Shown here in pieces: positions 1 through 6,412 of a stretch of 10,536 bases of DNA. Origin of the DNA: Armatimonadota bacterium (GTDB taxonomy: Bacteria; Armatimonadota; UBA5829); NCBI GenBank assembly GCA_026415535.1, contig JAOAGX010000053.1, positions 1 through 10,536 on the forward strand, read 5' to 3'. A program made the position numbers and the translations under genes. Below the pieces are notes generated by a model. The model had not been told where the DNA came from. It saw only the letters and a list, made by a program, of their open reading frames with translations, and did no database searches. Positions within the stretch are counted from its first letter, which is position 1. Each line of letters starts with the position of its first letter.

Positions 1-246
1 CCAATATACTGAGATCGCTGAGGCTATTTCCTCAATAATATTTTGCTCTAAAAGGGGTAGTGCATCTGTGAAAATGTCCCAAAAGCAATTACCATCTACA
101 TTTTATTCTTACATTAAACCCCTTGCGAACATTCGTCAGGGTTATAATACAAGAAAGAGCACAAAAGAAAAAGGTATATAGAGAAGAAATCGTCCCCCTT
201 GAATGGTTTATTTCCTTTTCTCTTTTAAAAATTTCTTATCTAACCC
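1..246. other. AT-rich left end without a convincing gene
   Basis: This stretch is clearly richer in A and T than the genes to its right. One plus-strand frame is open from base 2 to a TAG at 179-181 (59 codons, entering from outside the window). It could be the 3' end of a gene converging on the VanW gene, but I recognise no family in it and its composition is not gene-like. I see no clear hairpin plus T-run that would end transcription of the VanW gene here. Confidence 0.4.
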
Positions 247-1542
247 TCAATCCGTTATTTCTTCCATCTGCATTTTAAGGTGCGGGGAAAAAGACATCGG
301 TGATTTCTTTTTAGGCAGGGGTTTATAAATATCGGTTGAGATAAGCTCGGTTAGGTTATCGTCCCCTTTTTTGATTGCCCGATAAGTCTTAGCGATTATC
401 GTCCCATCCGCCTTTCTCTCAACATCGCTGAAAACCCTTATTTCGTCAAAATCCTTCCTCCCAAATATCCTGAATATCAACCTTCTTCCTTTCACCTCTC
501 CCTGAATGTATATTGGAAAATCCCTATCGTTGGCAAAAACCAAATCTACATAACCCCAAACAACCGTTGCATCTCTTCCGGGAGCGACATACTTAACCGG
601 TCTTGCATGATGTCCTCTTTTTTTAACATTCAAACCAGCTAATAACACGGCGTTGTAGAGCGTAGTTGAAACCTGACATACACCGCCACCGAGTCCTTCT
701 TCCAATTTCCCCCTAACGAATATCGGTGCAGCCTGAAAGCCACGACTCATCAGACGCGGTCCTACGGCTTCGTTGGTCGAAAATCGCATACCTGGTTTCA
801 ATACGATTCCATTGATGGCGTTTGCGGCAAGTCGTAAGTTGTGAGTTCTACCTCGCTTAGCGGGGTTGAAGGAGGTGGTGAACCGTGATAGAAGGGTATC
901 AATCTTGGCGGCGTCTTCAGTTGTAACGTCTGGTTTGTCAACTTCTATAGGAAGGCCGATCACCGAAAGCCCCGAGCTTAAGGCCCGCGACACCATTAGA
1001 ACCGCTTTGTCCTGGTTAACTTTGATGCCGAACCCTTCTGGTTTGATTTCTAGCCGATCTTTTACAACAAATAGCCTAGCATCCTTGTGAGGTCGGTCTA
1101 TTTTATATGCAAGCTCTGCGATTGTCTTGCGTAAACGAGTATTGTCAGTTACCAAACGCGCACCAAAACGTTTTCCGCTTCCCCACGGTGTGAGTACGCA
1201 TACGGCGCGATGGAATATGTTGCCTTGCCGGCCGACAGCCATTGCTCGGTTGAGCGTCCCGCGGATGTCTACGTGACCGCCGAGTTCCGCGACAGTGCCC
1301 GTCCATCGAGCGTCAAGCGCAGTGAGGGTGACCGGTCTCTTGACACGTTCAGCTGCCCACTGGCCGATTTTTGCCTTGGCCTGAGATCGTGTCAGACCGC
1401 CCAAGCGGATGCCGGACACGACTACATCCCTGCATACGCGTCCGCTTCGGCCAAACGAGATCGTCAGCCCGAATGCGACAACGGCGCTTACCACTATTAC
1501 AACCGCCAATCCGGCGGCTATGCGGCGAAGTGTTGCGTACAC
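247..1542 (-). CDS. VanW family protein, membrane-anchored
   Basis: The product is 431 residues. One hydrophobic segment at about residues 8-30 follows a short basic start (TLRR), which suggests an N-terminal anchor with the rest outside the membrane. Residues ~45-200 fit the peptidoglycan-binding-like region usually found before VanW domains. The VanW domain spans about 222-350 and shows the hallmark GGGVCQVSTTLYNA at 285-298, then HHARP and GRDATV at ~311-326. VanW was first named in a vancomycin-resistance cluster, but most homologues are chromosomal, their biochemical role is unknown, and no van genes are present here. The C-terminal tail is short and lysine-rich. The start is uncertain: the GTG at 1540-1542 lacks a well-placed ribosome binding site, and the frame stays open up to a stop at 1597-1599. 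The family call is firm; the function is not. Confidence 0.88.
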   Translation of the reverse strand: MYATLRRIAAGLAVVIVVSAVVAFGLTISFGRSGRVCRDVVVSGIRLGGLTRSQAKAKIGQWAAERVKRPVTLTALDARWTGTVAELGGHVDIRGTLNRAMAVGRQGNIFHRAVCVLTPWGSGKRFGARLVTDNTRLRKTIAELAYKIDRPHKDARLFVVKDRLEIKPEGFGIKVNQDKAVLMVSRALSSGLSVIGLPIEVDKPDVTTEDAAKIDTLLSRFTTSFNPAKRGRTHNLRLAANAINGIVLKPGMRFSTNEAVGPRLMSRGFQAAPIFVRGKLEEGLGGGVCQVSTTLYNAVLLAGLNVKKRGHHARPVKYVAPGRDATVVWGYVDLVFANDRDFPIYIQGEVKGRRLIFRIFGRKDFDEIRVFSDVERKADGTIIAKTYRAIKKGDDNLTELISTDIYKPLPKKKSPMSFSPHLKMQMEEITD

Positions 1543-1778
1543 AATTCTCAGTCTGTTGGACCTCTTGCCAACTCCTTCTAAAACAGGGGGCTTCTCTCAA
1601 CCTCCTTACGAAAGTAGAAGAAGTCGTATTATGTCAGATTACTTTTTACTTTCCGAAAATGGATGTGTAGCTCACCCTGCTGTCAGAAGAGGTTTGTAGT
1701 GAGGTCCGTGAATCATCTGACTTTACTGAAGATCGCGATCATTTAAGGAGTTAACTTGCCCAAATGCTGAGCCCACTT
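1543..1778. other. Intergenic region between cysS and the VanW gene
   Basis: This 236-base gap holds no gene. On the minus strand it contains two strong Shine-Dalgarno-like sequences, AAGGAGG at 1601-1607 and GAAGGAG at 1572-1578. Neither lies 5-10 bases from a start codon in the VanW frame. A 7-bp inverted repeat (GAAAGTA 1610-1616, TACTTTC 1647-1653) brackets a CATAAT hexamer that could be a -10 box, but no good -35 accompanies it. I see no intrinsic terminator after cysS. Confidence 0.4.
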
Positions 1779-3218
1779 TTATCTCAACGACGTATCTTGT
1801 CTTCGCCAGAGTGTGCCTGAGGGTGTATCTTCCAATGTGATACCTTGCTTCGCAAGTTGAGCGCGGATCTCGTCTGCGCGAGCCCAGTTCTTAAGTTTGC
1901 GAGCTTCTTCTCGTTCCTTGATTAGCGCTTCGATATGCGCGTCTATGCTGGTTGCTGCTTCAGCCGCCTCGCGCAGCTTTAGGCCCAGGACTCGATCGAA
2001 GTCGTAAAGAGCGTCGAGGACGCCGTAGTCTTTTCTAACTTCTGCTTCGCGTATCATTTCCGAGACCGTAGCCATTGCCTGAGGCATGTTCAAGTCGTCT
2101 TCAATCGCAGCCCTGAATCGGTCACGGTAATCGGCAACCCAAGGACCTTCTTCGCCTCCTATTTGTTTTGCCCGTGCTGCGAAATCCTTTAGCGAGCCAT
2201 AGCCCGATGCAGCCGCATCCATTGACTCCCAAGTGAATCGCAGTTTCTGGCGATAGTGGGCCATCAGGCATGCGTACCGGTAAGCTAACGGATCATATCC
2301 CTTGTCTATTAACGTCTGAAGGCGGATAAAGTTGCCTTCGGATTTGCCCATTCTACGTTCTTCGCTGTTACCTGAGAGATCACCGACCAGCAGAAATGTG
2401 CCGTGCATCCAGAATCGCACGAATTGTTTACCGGTTGCTGCTTCGCTTTGCGCAATTTCGTTTGGGTGGTGTACCCATATGTGGTCTTCGCCTCCGGTGT
2501 GGATGTCAAGTGTCTCGCCCAAGTACTTCATAGCCATCGCCGAACACTCGATATGCCAGCCCGGGAAACCGATTCCCCACGGCGATTCCCAGCGCATTAT
2601 GTGGTTTTCGAATCTGCCAACCGCCTTAAACCACAGGGCGAAATCAGCTGGATGTCTCTTGGCCGGATCCTCTTGAACCTCGTTCCTTGCTGCAACTACC
2701 TTTTCTTCGAGAGACTGTCCGGTAAACTCGGTGTACTTTGGGAAAGTTGTCACGTCGAAGTAGACAGCCTGATCGGTTTCATAGGCGTGGCCGCGCTCGA
2801 TCAGCCGCTTGATCAAGTCGATCATATCGGGAACGTGCTCGGTGGCACGGCAGATGATCTTCGGCATCTTGATATTGAGCAGTTCCAGATCCTTCCAGAA
2901 TACTTCCTCGTAGTATCTAGCGATCTCCCATATGCTTTTACCTGCCTCTCTTGCACCTTTCTCCATTTTGTCCTCGCCGGCATCGGCGTCGGAGGTCAGG
3001 TGTCCTACGTCAGTCACATTCATCACGTGCTTGACGTCGAAGCCCTCGTATTCAAGAGTCCTGCGGAGGATATCGGAGAAGATATAGGTCCGAAGGTTTC
3101 CGATGTGGGCATAGTTGTAGACCGTTAGCCCACAAGAGTACATCCGTACCACGCCGGGCTCGACAGGTTTGAACTCTTCTTTTCGGCGAGTGAGCGTATT
3201 ATACAGACGCAGAGCCAT
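1779..3218 (-). CDS. cysS: Cysteinyl-tRNA synthetase
   Basis: This cytoplasmic class I aminoacyl-tRNA synthetase charges tRNA-Cys with cysteine using ATP. The product is 479 residues, normal for the family. The HIGH motif reads HIGN at 38-41. The four expected zinc ligands are present: C29, C225 (in WHIEC), H250 and E254 (in HHPNE). The KMSKS motif is the variant RMGKS at 289-293, preceded by about six extra residues (~281-287) compared with the E. coli enzyme. The DALR-type helical domain follows from about 350, and the C-terminus carries the usual charged helix (EREEARKLKNWARADEIR) and a tail ending GTLWRR plus a few residues. The ATG at 3216-3218 has AGGGG about six bases upstream. Its first 20 bases overlap the end of cysE, so translation is probably coupled. 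Confidence 0.97.
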   Translation of the reverse strand: MALRLYNTLTRRKEEFKPVEPGVVRMYSCGLTVYNYAHIGNLRTYIFSDILRRTLEYEGFDVKHVMNVTDVGHLTSDADAGEDKMEKGAREAGKSIWEIARYYEEVFWKDLELLNIKMPKIICRATEHVPDMIDLIKRLIERGHAYETDQAVYFDVTTFPKYTEFTGQSLEEKVVAARNEVQEDPAKRHPADFALWFKAVGRFENHIMRWESPWGIGFPGWHIECSAMAMKYLGETLDIHTGGEDHIWVHHPNEIAQSEAATGKQFVRFWMHGTFLLVGDLSGNSEERRMGKSEGNFIRLQTLIDKGYDPLAYRYACLMAHYRQKLRFTWESMDAAASGYGSLKDFAARAKQIGGEEGPWVADYRDRFRAAIEDDLNMPQAMATVSEMIREAEVRKDYGVLDALYDFDRVLGLKLREAAEAATSIDAHIEALIKEREEARKLKNWARADEIRAQLAKQGITLEDTPSGTLWRRQDTSLR

Positions 3219-3864
3219 CTCCGTCCCCTTTGCTTTCGAGTTTCTGAAGTCGCCTTTCCAGCTCTTCGATCTTACGTACTAAGCATCTCATCATTTCACC
3301 TTCCGGGTCGAGATCGCGGCCGTGGGTGAGCGGAGTTTCCTCAACTCGACGGCCGTCCTGCACGACCACTCGTCCCGGGTTACCGACCACTACTGAGTTG
3401 GGAGGAACATCTTTCAGTACCACGGCGTTGGCTCCCACTCTAACGTTGTCGCCCAGTGTAATCGCTCCGAGGACCTTGGCGCCGGCACCCACGACTACGT
3501 TGTTGCCGAGTGTCGGATGGCGTTTCTTTTTTTCCAGGCTGACGCCGCCAAGTGTAACGCCGTGATACAGAAGGCAATTATCACCAATCTCCGCCGTCTC
3601 GCCGATAACTACGCCCATTCCGTGGTCAATGAAGAATCCCTTTCCGATTTTTGCGCCAGGGTGTATCTCAATACCGGTGACTGCTCTGTTGATTTGGGAT
3701 ATCAGCCTGGCCAAAAACTTGAAATTGTGACGCCAGAAAAAGTGGGCAATGCGGTGCCAGATTATGGCATGCAGGCCCGCATAAGTGAGCGCCTCCCAGG
3801 CGTTTCGTGCAGCCGGGTCGTTGCGGAAGATGGCTTTCCAATCGGCGCGAAGTGTGTCAAACAT
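3199..3864 (-). CDS. cysE: Serine O-acetyltransferase
   Basis: The enzyme transfers acetyl from acetyl-CoA to L-serine, giving O-acetylserine, the precursor that cysteine synthase converts to cysteine. From the ATG at 3862-3864 it is 221 residues, the short Bacillus-type form without the long N-terminal extension of the E. coli enzyme. DPAAR at 16-20 and the helical segment GLHAIIWHRIAHF (30-42) are typical. Left-handed beta-helix hexapeptides run from about 66 to 150, with EIHPGAKIG at 66-74 and the catalytic histidine H81 in FIDHGMG. GGVSLEKKKRHPTLG at 106-120 is the usual loop region. A helix rich in E, R and L at ~190-211 may be a coiled coil. An in-frame GTG at 3958-3960 would add 32 residues, but it overlaps the promoter and the extra residues look non-homologous. 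The ATG has only a weak ribosome binding site. It forms an operon with cysS. Confidence 0.95.
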   Translation of the reverse strand: MFDTLRADWKAIFRNDPAARNAWEALTYAGLHAIIWHRIAHFFWRHNFKFLARLISQINRAVTGIEIHPGAKIGKGFFIDHGMGVVIGETAEIGDNCLLYHGVTLGGVSLEKKKRHPTLGNNVVVGAGAKVLGAITLGDNVRVGANAVVLKDVPPNSVVVGNPGRVVVQDGRRVEETPLTHGRDLDPEGEMMRCLVRKIEELERRLQKLESKGDGDGSASV

Positions 3865-3950
3865 AGCAAACACAGTCTCACGGGCAATTCCTGCCCTAAA
3901 GAGAAGGACCTCTCGCCCGATTGCGAAAGGCCCATTACATCCTTGCACCG

Positions 3951-3979
3951 AGTATACCACACGGACCAGGCTTGCGCAA
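3951..3979 (-). promoter_or_regulatory. Sigma-70-type promoter of cysE-cysS
   Basis: On the minus strand, TTGCGC (3974-3979) and TATACT (3951-3956) are separated by exactly 17 bases, matching the -35/-10 consensus at four and five of six positions. Transcription would begin near 3944-3945, leaving a leader of about 80 bases before the cysE ATG at 3864. The leader contains a small hairpin, GGGCA-GGAAT-TGCCC (3883-3897). The promoter position argues against the longer GTG start of cysE. Found by eye, not by a scoring model. Confidence 0.6.
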
Positions 3980-4110
3980 ACCGAAACTGAGCGAGGTTGT
4001 TACGACAGAACGCAACGCCGGCATTTTTGGCTATTTTGCGCTTCCCGAGTAGGCGAGAAAATAGTTGGAGACACGCTTATTGGAGAAAACCAACGTCATG
4101 CAGGGGGAAC

Positions 4111-4153
4111 GAAGAGCGCGCGGCTAACATTGTTGCGTTTTTGCGCGCTCTTC
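4111..4153. terminator. Perfect 11-bp inverted repeat, probable terminator hairpin
   Basis: GAAGAGCGCGC (4111-4121) and GCGCGCTCTTC (4143-4153) are exact reverse complements, separated by 21 bases. The hairpin lies 45 bases beyond the stop of the KGG gene and before the cysE promoter, the right place for a terminator. The T-run (TGTTTTT, 4155-4161) is on the plus strand, however, so as an intrinsic terminator it would work best on plus-strand transcripts. On the minus strand the bases after the stem are GTTCCCCC. It may stop readthrough in both directions, or only from the plus strand. Confidence 0.55.
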
Positions 4154-4198
4154 ATGTTTTTGGATGAGTACCGTGTCTGTTCATAGCGTATTTTGCTA

Positions 4199-4519
4199 CT
4201 ATGTTTTTTGTTCCTTGGCCATACGTTCTTTCATCCGCGTGCTACGCATTTCTCCACCGCGCCGGCCGATTTCCGCGTAAAATTCGGAGCCGCGTTCTTG
4301 CTTGACGGTTTCTCCGCCTTTCTTACCGATATCTCGATAGAACTGGGGACCGTATTTGCGCTTTACGGCTTCTCCGCCCTTTCGTCCGGCCTCTTTGGCC
4401 AGTTGAGGATTGGCTGCGAACCCCCCTTGCAGGTCATGTTCGTGTGACCCGCGATGAGCTTCGGCAATCTTTCTAGCCCCTGGAGACCCTTTTTTTGGCC
4501 CGGGCTTATCATTGGCCAT
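4199..4519 (-). CDS. KGG-repeat stress protein (GsiB/YciG/LEA-1-like)
   Basis: This small protein (106 residues) is very hydrophilic and rich in G, K, R and E. It has three copies of a G-[RK]-[KR]-GGE core at residues 45-50, 65-70 and 85-90, an exact 20-residue period. The later repeats also share a [QE]FY-x-[DE]-IG lead-in (59-65, 79-85). This is the bacterial KGG motif shared with general-stress protein GsiB, E. coli YciG and plant group-1 LEA (Em) proteins, which are linked to desiccation, osmotic or starvation stress. The exact role here is unknown, and there is no signal peptide or membrane segment. The ATG at 4517-4519 is preceded by GGAGGGGG at good spacing. The frame is open further up to 4633, but that extension crosses the likely promoters and does not look like the family. 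It appears to be a single-gene unit. Confidence 0.85.
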   Translation of the reverse strand: MANDKPGPKKGSPGARKIAEAHRGSHEHDLQGGFAANPQLAKEAGRKGGEAVKRKYGPQFYRDIGKKGGETVKQERGSEFYAEIGRRGGEMRSTRMKERMAKEQKT

Positions 4520-4573
4520 GAGGTCACCCCCTCCCAAAAGGTTGTTGCTTAGTTGGGTGCAGCGTGCTTTGCA

Positions 4574-4600
4574 ATGATATGCCAGCCGAACATTTGTCAA
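4574..4600 (-). promoter_or_regulatory. Candidate promoter of the KGG gene (proximal)
   Basis: On the minus strand a perfect -35 box TTGACA (4595-4600) is followed after 15 bases by TATCAT (4574-4579). The spacer is shorter than the ideal 17, so the match is moderate. The leader to the ATG at 4519 would be about 50 bases. Confidence 0.35.
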
Positions 4601-4632
4601 ACATATCCGGCAATCACGCATTAACTTACCCA

Positions 4633-4647
4633 ATTATACCAGGTATA
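4633..4647 (-). promoter_or_regulatory. Candidate extended -10 promoter with overlapping palindrome
   Basis: On the minus strand TGGTATAAT (4633-4641) is a perfect extended -10 element, though no good -35 lies at 16-18 bases upstream. It is overlapped by an exact odd palindrome TATACC-A-GGTATA (4635-4647), which could be an operator for a repressor controlling the KGG gene. The leader to the ATG would be about 110 bases. Either this or the TTGACA-containing promoter downstream, or both, may be used. Confidence 0.35.
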
Positions 4648-4774
4648 GAAACAGTTAAGGGGTGTTAATATCACCTCGACAGCCAATAACTATCCCAGTA
4701 TGTGCTCGACTGTCAACCAGCAGTCATACATATTGTCCTGCTGTTCAAGCTTTATGTGTAGCGAACTAGGGGTG

Positions 4775-4796
4775 AAAGTTTGCAGAGGCAAACTCT
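4775..4796 (-). terminator. Weak terminator-like hairpin after rhaB
   Basis: A hairpin with a perfect 7-bp stem, AGTTTGC (4777-4783) and GCAAACT (4788-4794), and a 4-base loop extends to 9 bp with one G-U pair. It lies 35 bases beyond the rhaB stop. On the minus strand it is followed by only a few T residues within and after the stem (TTTC), so it is a poor intrinsic terminator, and its function is inferred from position. Confidence 0.35.
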
Positions 4797-4830
4797 ACTG
4801 TGCGGCCATATAAGGAAGATTCAGGTGAGA

Positions 4831-6321
4831 TCAAATATGCGCCGACGCCAGGCATTTGAATGTTTGATATGCCTTGTCCAGGCCCGGTGCGGGACGAGGC
4901 TCGTAGGTTTCCAGCTCGAAAGAGTTTCGCACGATCTCGCGCGCCTCATCCAGCGAAGATACAAAGCCTCGACCTATCGCTTGTATCAGCACGTTCCCGC
5001 TGGCTGTTGCTTCCACCGGACCGGCCACAACACTCCGACCGGTGACGTCGGCTGTGAGCTGTGATAACAACTTATTTTGCGTTCCGCCACCTACTATGTG
5101 GATCGGGTCGTGTCGTCGGCCGAGCATCTCGTCCAGTTCTTCGATGGTGGCTTTGTAGCGAAGTGCCAGGCTGTCCAGTACACATCGAACTATCTCGCCC
5201 TTGGACGATGGAATCGGCTGACCAGTGTCTCGGCAGAAGTCTCGGATTCGCGTGGGCATGTCGCCCGGCGCGAGGAATATCGGCAAGTCGGGGTTGATAA
5301 TTGCTGCGAAGGGTTTGGCTTGCGTAGCCAAATCCGTAAGATCCGAGTATGACATTTCTTCGCCAGCCGCGGCCCAGGTTCGCCGGCACTCCTGCACGAT
5401 CCAAAGGCCCATAATATTCCTGAGAAACCGGAAGGTTCCGCAGACACCGCCTTCGTTAGTGTAGTTCTTCTCGTAGGAGGATTTATTTATGAGTGGCTCT
5501 CGAAGCTCGACGCCCATCAGCGACCAGGTACCTGAGCTGAGATAAGCATGTCCTTCGCCGACGGCCGGCACCGCTGCGACCGCGCTTGCGGTGTCGTGGC
5601 AACCGGGCGCCACGACCGGAATTCCGGAACCTCCACCTAAATCTTCGACCACACTATTGTGCAATACTCCCACGGTTGTCCCCGGTTGGATAATCTTGGG
5701 AAAGATATGTCCGGGAATGTCCAAAGTCTCGGCCATATCTCTTGCCCAGTCGCCTTGACGAGGGTCGTATAGCATCGAAGTTGTGGCGATTGAGAACTCA
5801 CTGACTTTTTCCCCAGTCAGCCAATAGTTGAAGAGGTCGGGCATCATTAGGAGTGTCGAGGCGTATTTGAGTGCGGTCGAGCCCGCATCGACCATCGCGT
5901 ATAGCTGAAAGATGGTGTTTAGCTGCATAAACTGTATTCCGGTGCGTTCGAAAATTTTCTCGCGAGGGATGATGCGGAAGACCTTGTCCATAATTCCATT
6001 TGTGCGGCTGTCGCGGTAGTGGAAGGGCAGCATAAGTAGCTCGCCATCTTCGCCCAGAAGGCCAAAATCCACTCCCCACGTGTCAACACCGATCCCGTCG
6101 ATTTCCCCGTCGGTTTCTTGGAGAGCCAGTTTGATTCCCTGCTTGATGTCTGCGAACTGCCGTGGTACGTCCCAGTGAATGTGGCCCAGAATATTCACTG
6201 GCCCGTTGGGAAAACGATGGACTTCCTGTAGGATCAGCCGATTTTCCTTGATTACGCCAAGCAACGCTCGGCCGCTTTCCGCACCGAAATCTATTGCAAG
6301 AAACTTACCGTCCTTTGCCAT
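4831..6321 (-). CDS. rhaB: Rhamnulokinase (FGGY family)
   Basis: The enzyme phosphorylates L-rhamnulose with ATP to rhamnulose 1-phosphate, the second step of L-rhamnose breakdown. The product is 496 residues, close to the E. coli length. The ASKHA fold signatures are visible: the phosphate-1 loop DFGAESGR at 11-18, GIGVDTWGVDFG at 76-87, APGCHDTASAV at 238-248 with the expected catalytic base D243, YLSSGTWSLMG at 260-270, and the adenosine-binding GGGTQNKLLSQLTADVTGR at 411-429. These fit rhamnulokinase better than glycerol kinase or xylulokinase. The ATG at 6319-6321 has GGAG at seven bases, so I prefer it to a TTG at 6346-6348. No isomerase, aldolase or rhamnose regulator is in the window, so the rest of the pathway must be elsewhere. 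It follows apgM after 91 bases. Confidence 0.93.
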   Translation of the reverse strand: MAKDGKFLAIDFGAESGRALLGVIKENRLILQEVHRFPNGPVNILGHIHWDVPRQFADIKQGIKLALQETDGEIDGIGVDTWGVDFGLLGEDGELLMLPFHYRDSRTNGIMDKVFRIIPREKIFERTGIQFMQLNTIFQLYAMVDAGSTALKYASTLLMMPDLFNYWLTGEKVSEFSIATTSMLYDPRQGDWARDMAETLDIPGHIFPKIIQPGTTVGVLHNSVVEDLGGGSGIPVVAPGCHDTASAVAAVPAVGEGHAYLSSGTWSLMGVELREPLINKSSYEKNYTNEGGVCGTFRFLRNIMGLWIVQECRRTWAAAGEEMSYSDLTDLATQAKPFAAIINPDLPIFLAPGDMPTRIRDFCRDTGQPIPSSKGEIVRCVLDSLALRYKATIEELDEMLGRRHDPIHIVGGGTQNKLLSQLTADVTGRSVVAGPVEATASGNVLIQAIGRGFVSSLDEAREIVRNSFELETYEPRPAPGLDKAYQTFKCLASAHI

Positions 6322-6354
6322 AGGTTTCTCCAAGTTGCTGACGGCCAAAGGCTA

Positions 6355-6379
6355 TTGCGATAAAACACGCTTGTCGCAA
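6355..6379. promoter_or_regulatory. Inverted repeat upstream of rhaB, possible operator
   Basis: TTGCGA (6355-6360) and TCGCAA (6374-6379) form an exact 6-bp inverted repeat with 13 bases between, in the gap before rhaB. The spacing could suit a dimeric regulator, but 6-bp arms can arise by chance and no good promoter accompanies it. Confidence 0.2.
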
Positions 6380-6412
6380 CAACCAAGGCCGGTTTTAGGT
6401 TGACGACCGGTG

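Larger units (their letters stand above)
3865..4198. other. Intergenic region between the KGG gene and cysE
   Basis: This 334-base gap has no gene. It holds the cysE promoter (3951-3979), an inverted repeat CTATTTT/AAAATAG (4031-4037 and 4058-4064), a weaker GTTGG/CCAAC pair (4064-4068 and 4090-4094), and a perfect 11-bp inverted repeat (4111-4153). I looked for a T-box riboswitch, often found before cysE-cysS in Firmicutes, and found no recognisable T-box core on the minus strand. Confidence 0.5.
4520..4830. other. Intergenic region between rhaB and the KGG gene
   Basis: This 311-base gap contains no convincing gene. It holds two candidate promoters for the KGG gene (4574-4600 and 4633-4641), an interrupted palindrome GGTGTTAATATCACC at 4661-4675, a CAGCAG/CTGCTG pair near 4720-4745 and a terminator-like hairpin after rhaB (4775-4796). 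No tRNA or known small RNA was recognised. Confidence 0.45.

Noticed and set aside
123..148. Plus-strand promoter TTGCGA / TATAAT
   Set aside because: The -10 is perfect but the spacer is only 14 bases, and no plus-strand gene follows.
247..1542. Vancomycin resistance gene
   Set aside because: The VanW domain alone does not give resistance, and no vanR, vanS, vanH, vanA/B or vanX homologue is in the window.
1731..1740. Palindrome GATCGCGATC
   Set aside because: A single 10-bp palindrome with no flanking extension, not the cyanobacterial HIP1 octamer, and with no link to a gene start.
2403..3128. Long open frame on the plus strand inside cysS (241 codons)
   Set aside because: It lies entirely antisense to a clear CysS, has no recognisable domain, and is explained by the codon bias of the minus-strand gene.
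3865..3960. Longer cysE starting at GTG 3958-3960
   Set aside because: The start overlaps a good -10 box, so it would lie upstream of the transcript, and the extra 32 residues do not look like the family.
3980..4198. T-box riboswitch upstream of cysE
   Set aside because: No T-box core sequence can be seen on the minus strand, and the likely cysE promoter lies downstream of this segment.
4520..4633. Longer KGG protein starting at 4633
   Set aside because: The added 38 residues cross two candidate promoters and resemble nothing in the family, while the ATG at 4519 has a strong ribosome binding site.
6322..6348. rhaB start at TTG 6346-6348
   Set aside because: The ATG at 6319-6321 has GGAG at ideal spacing and gives a normal N-terminus just before the phosphate loop.
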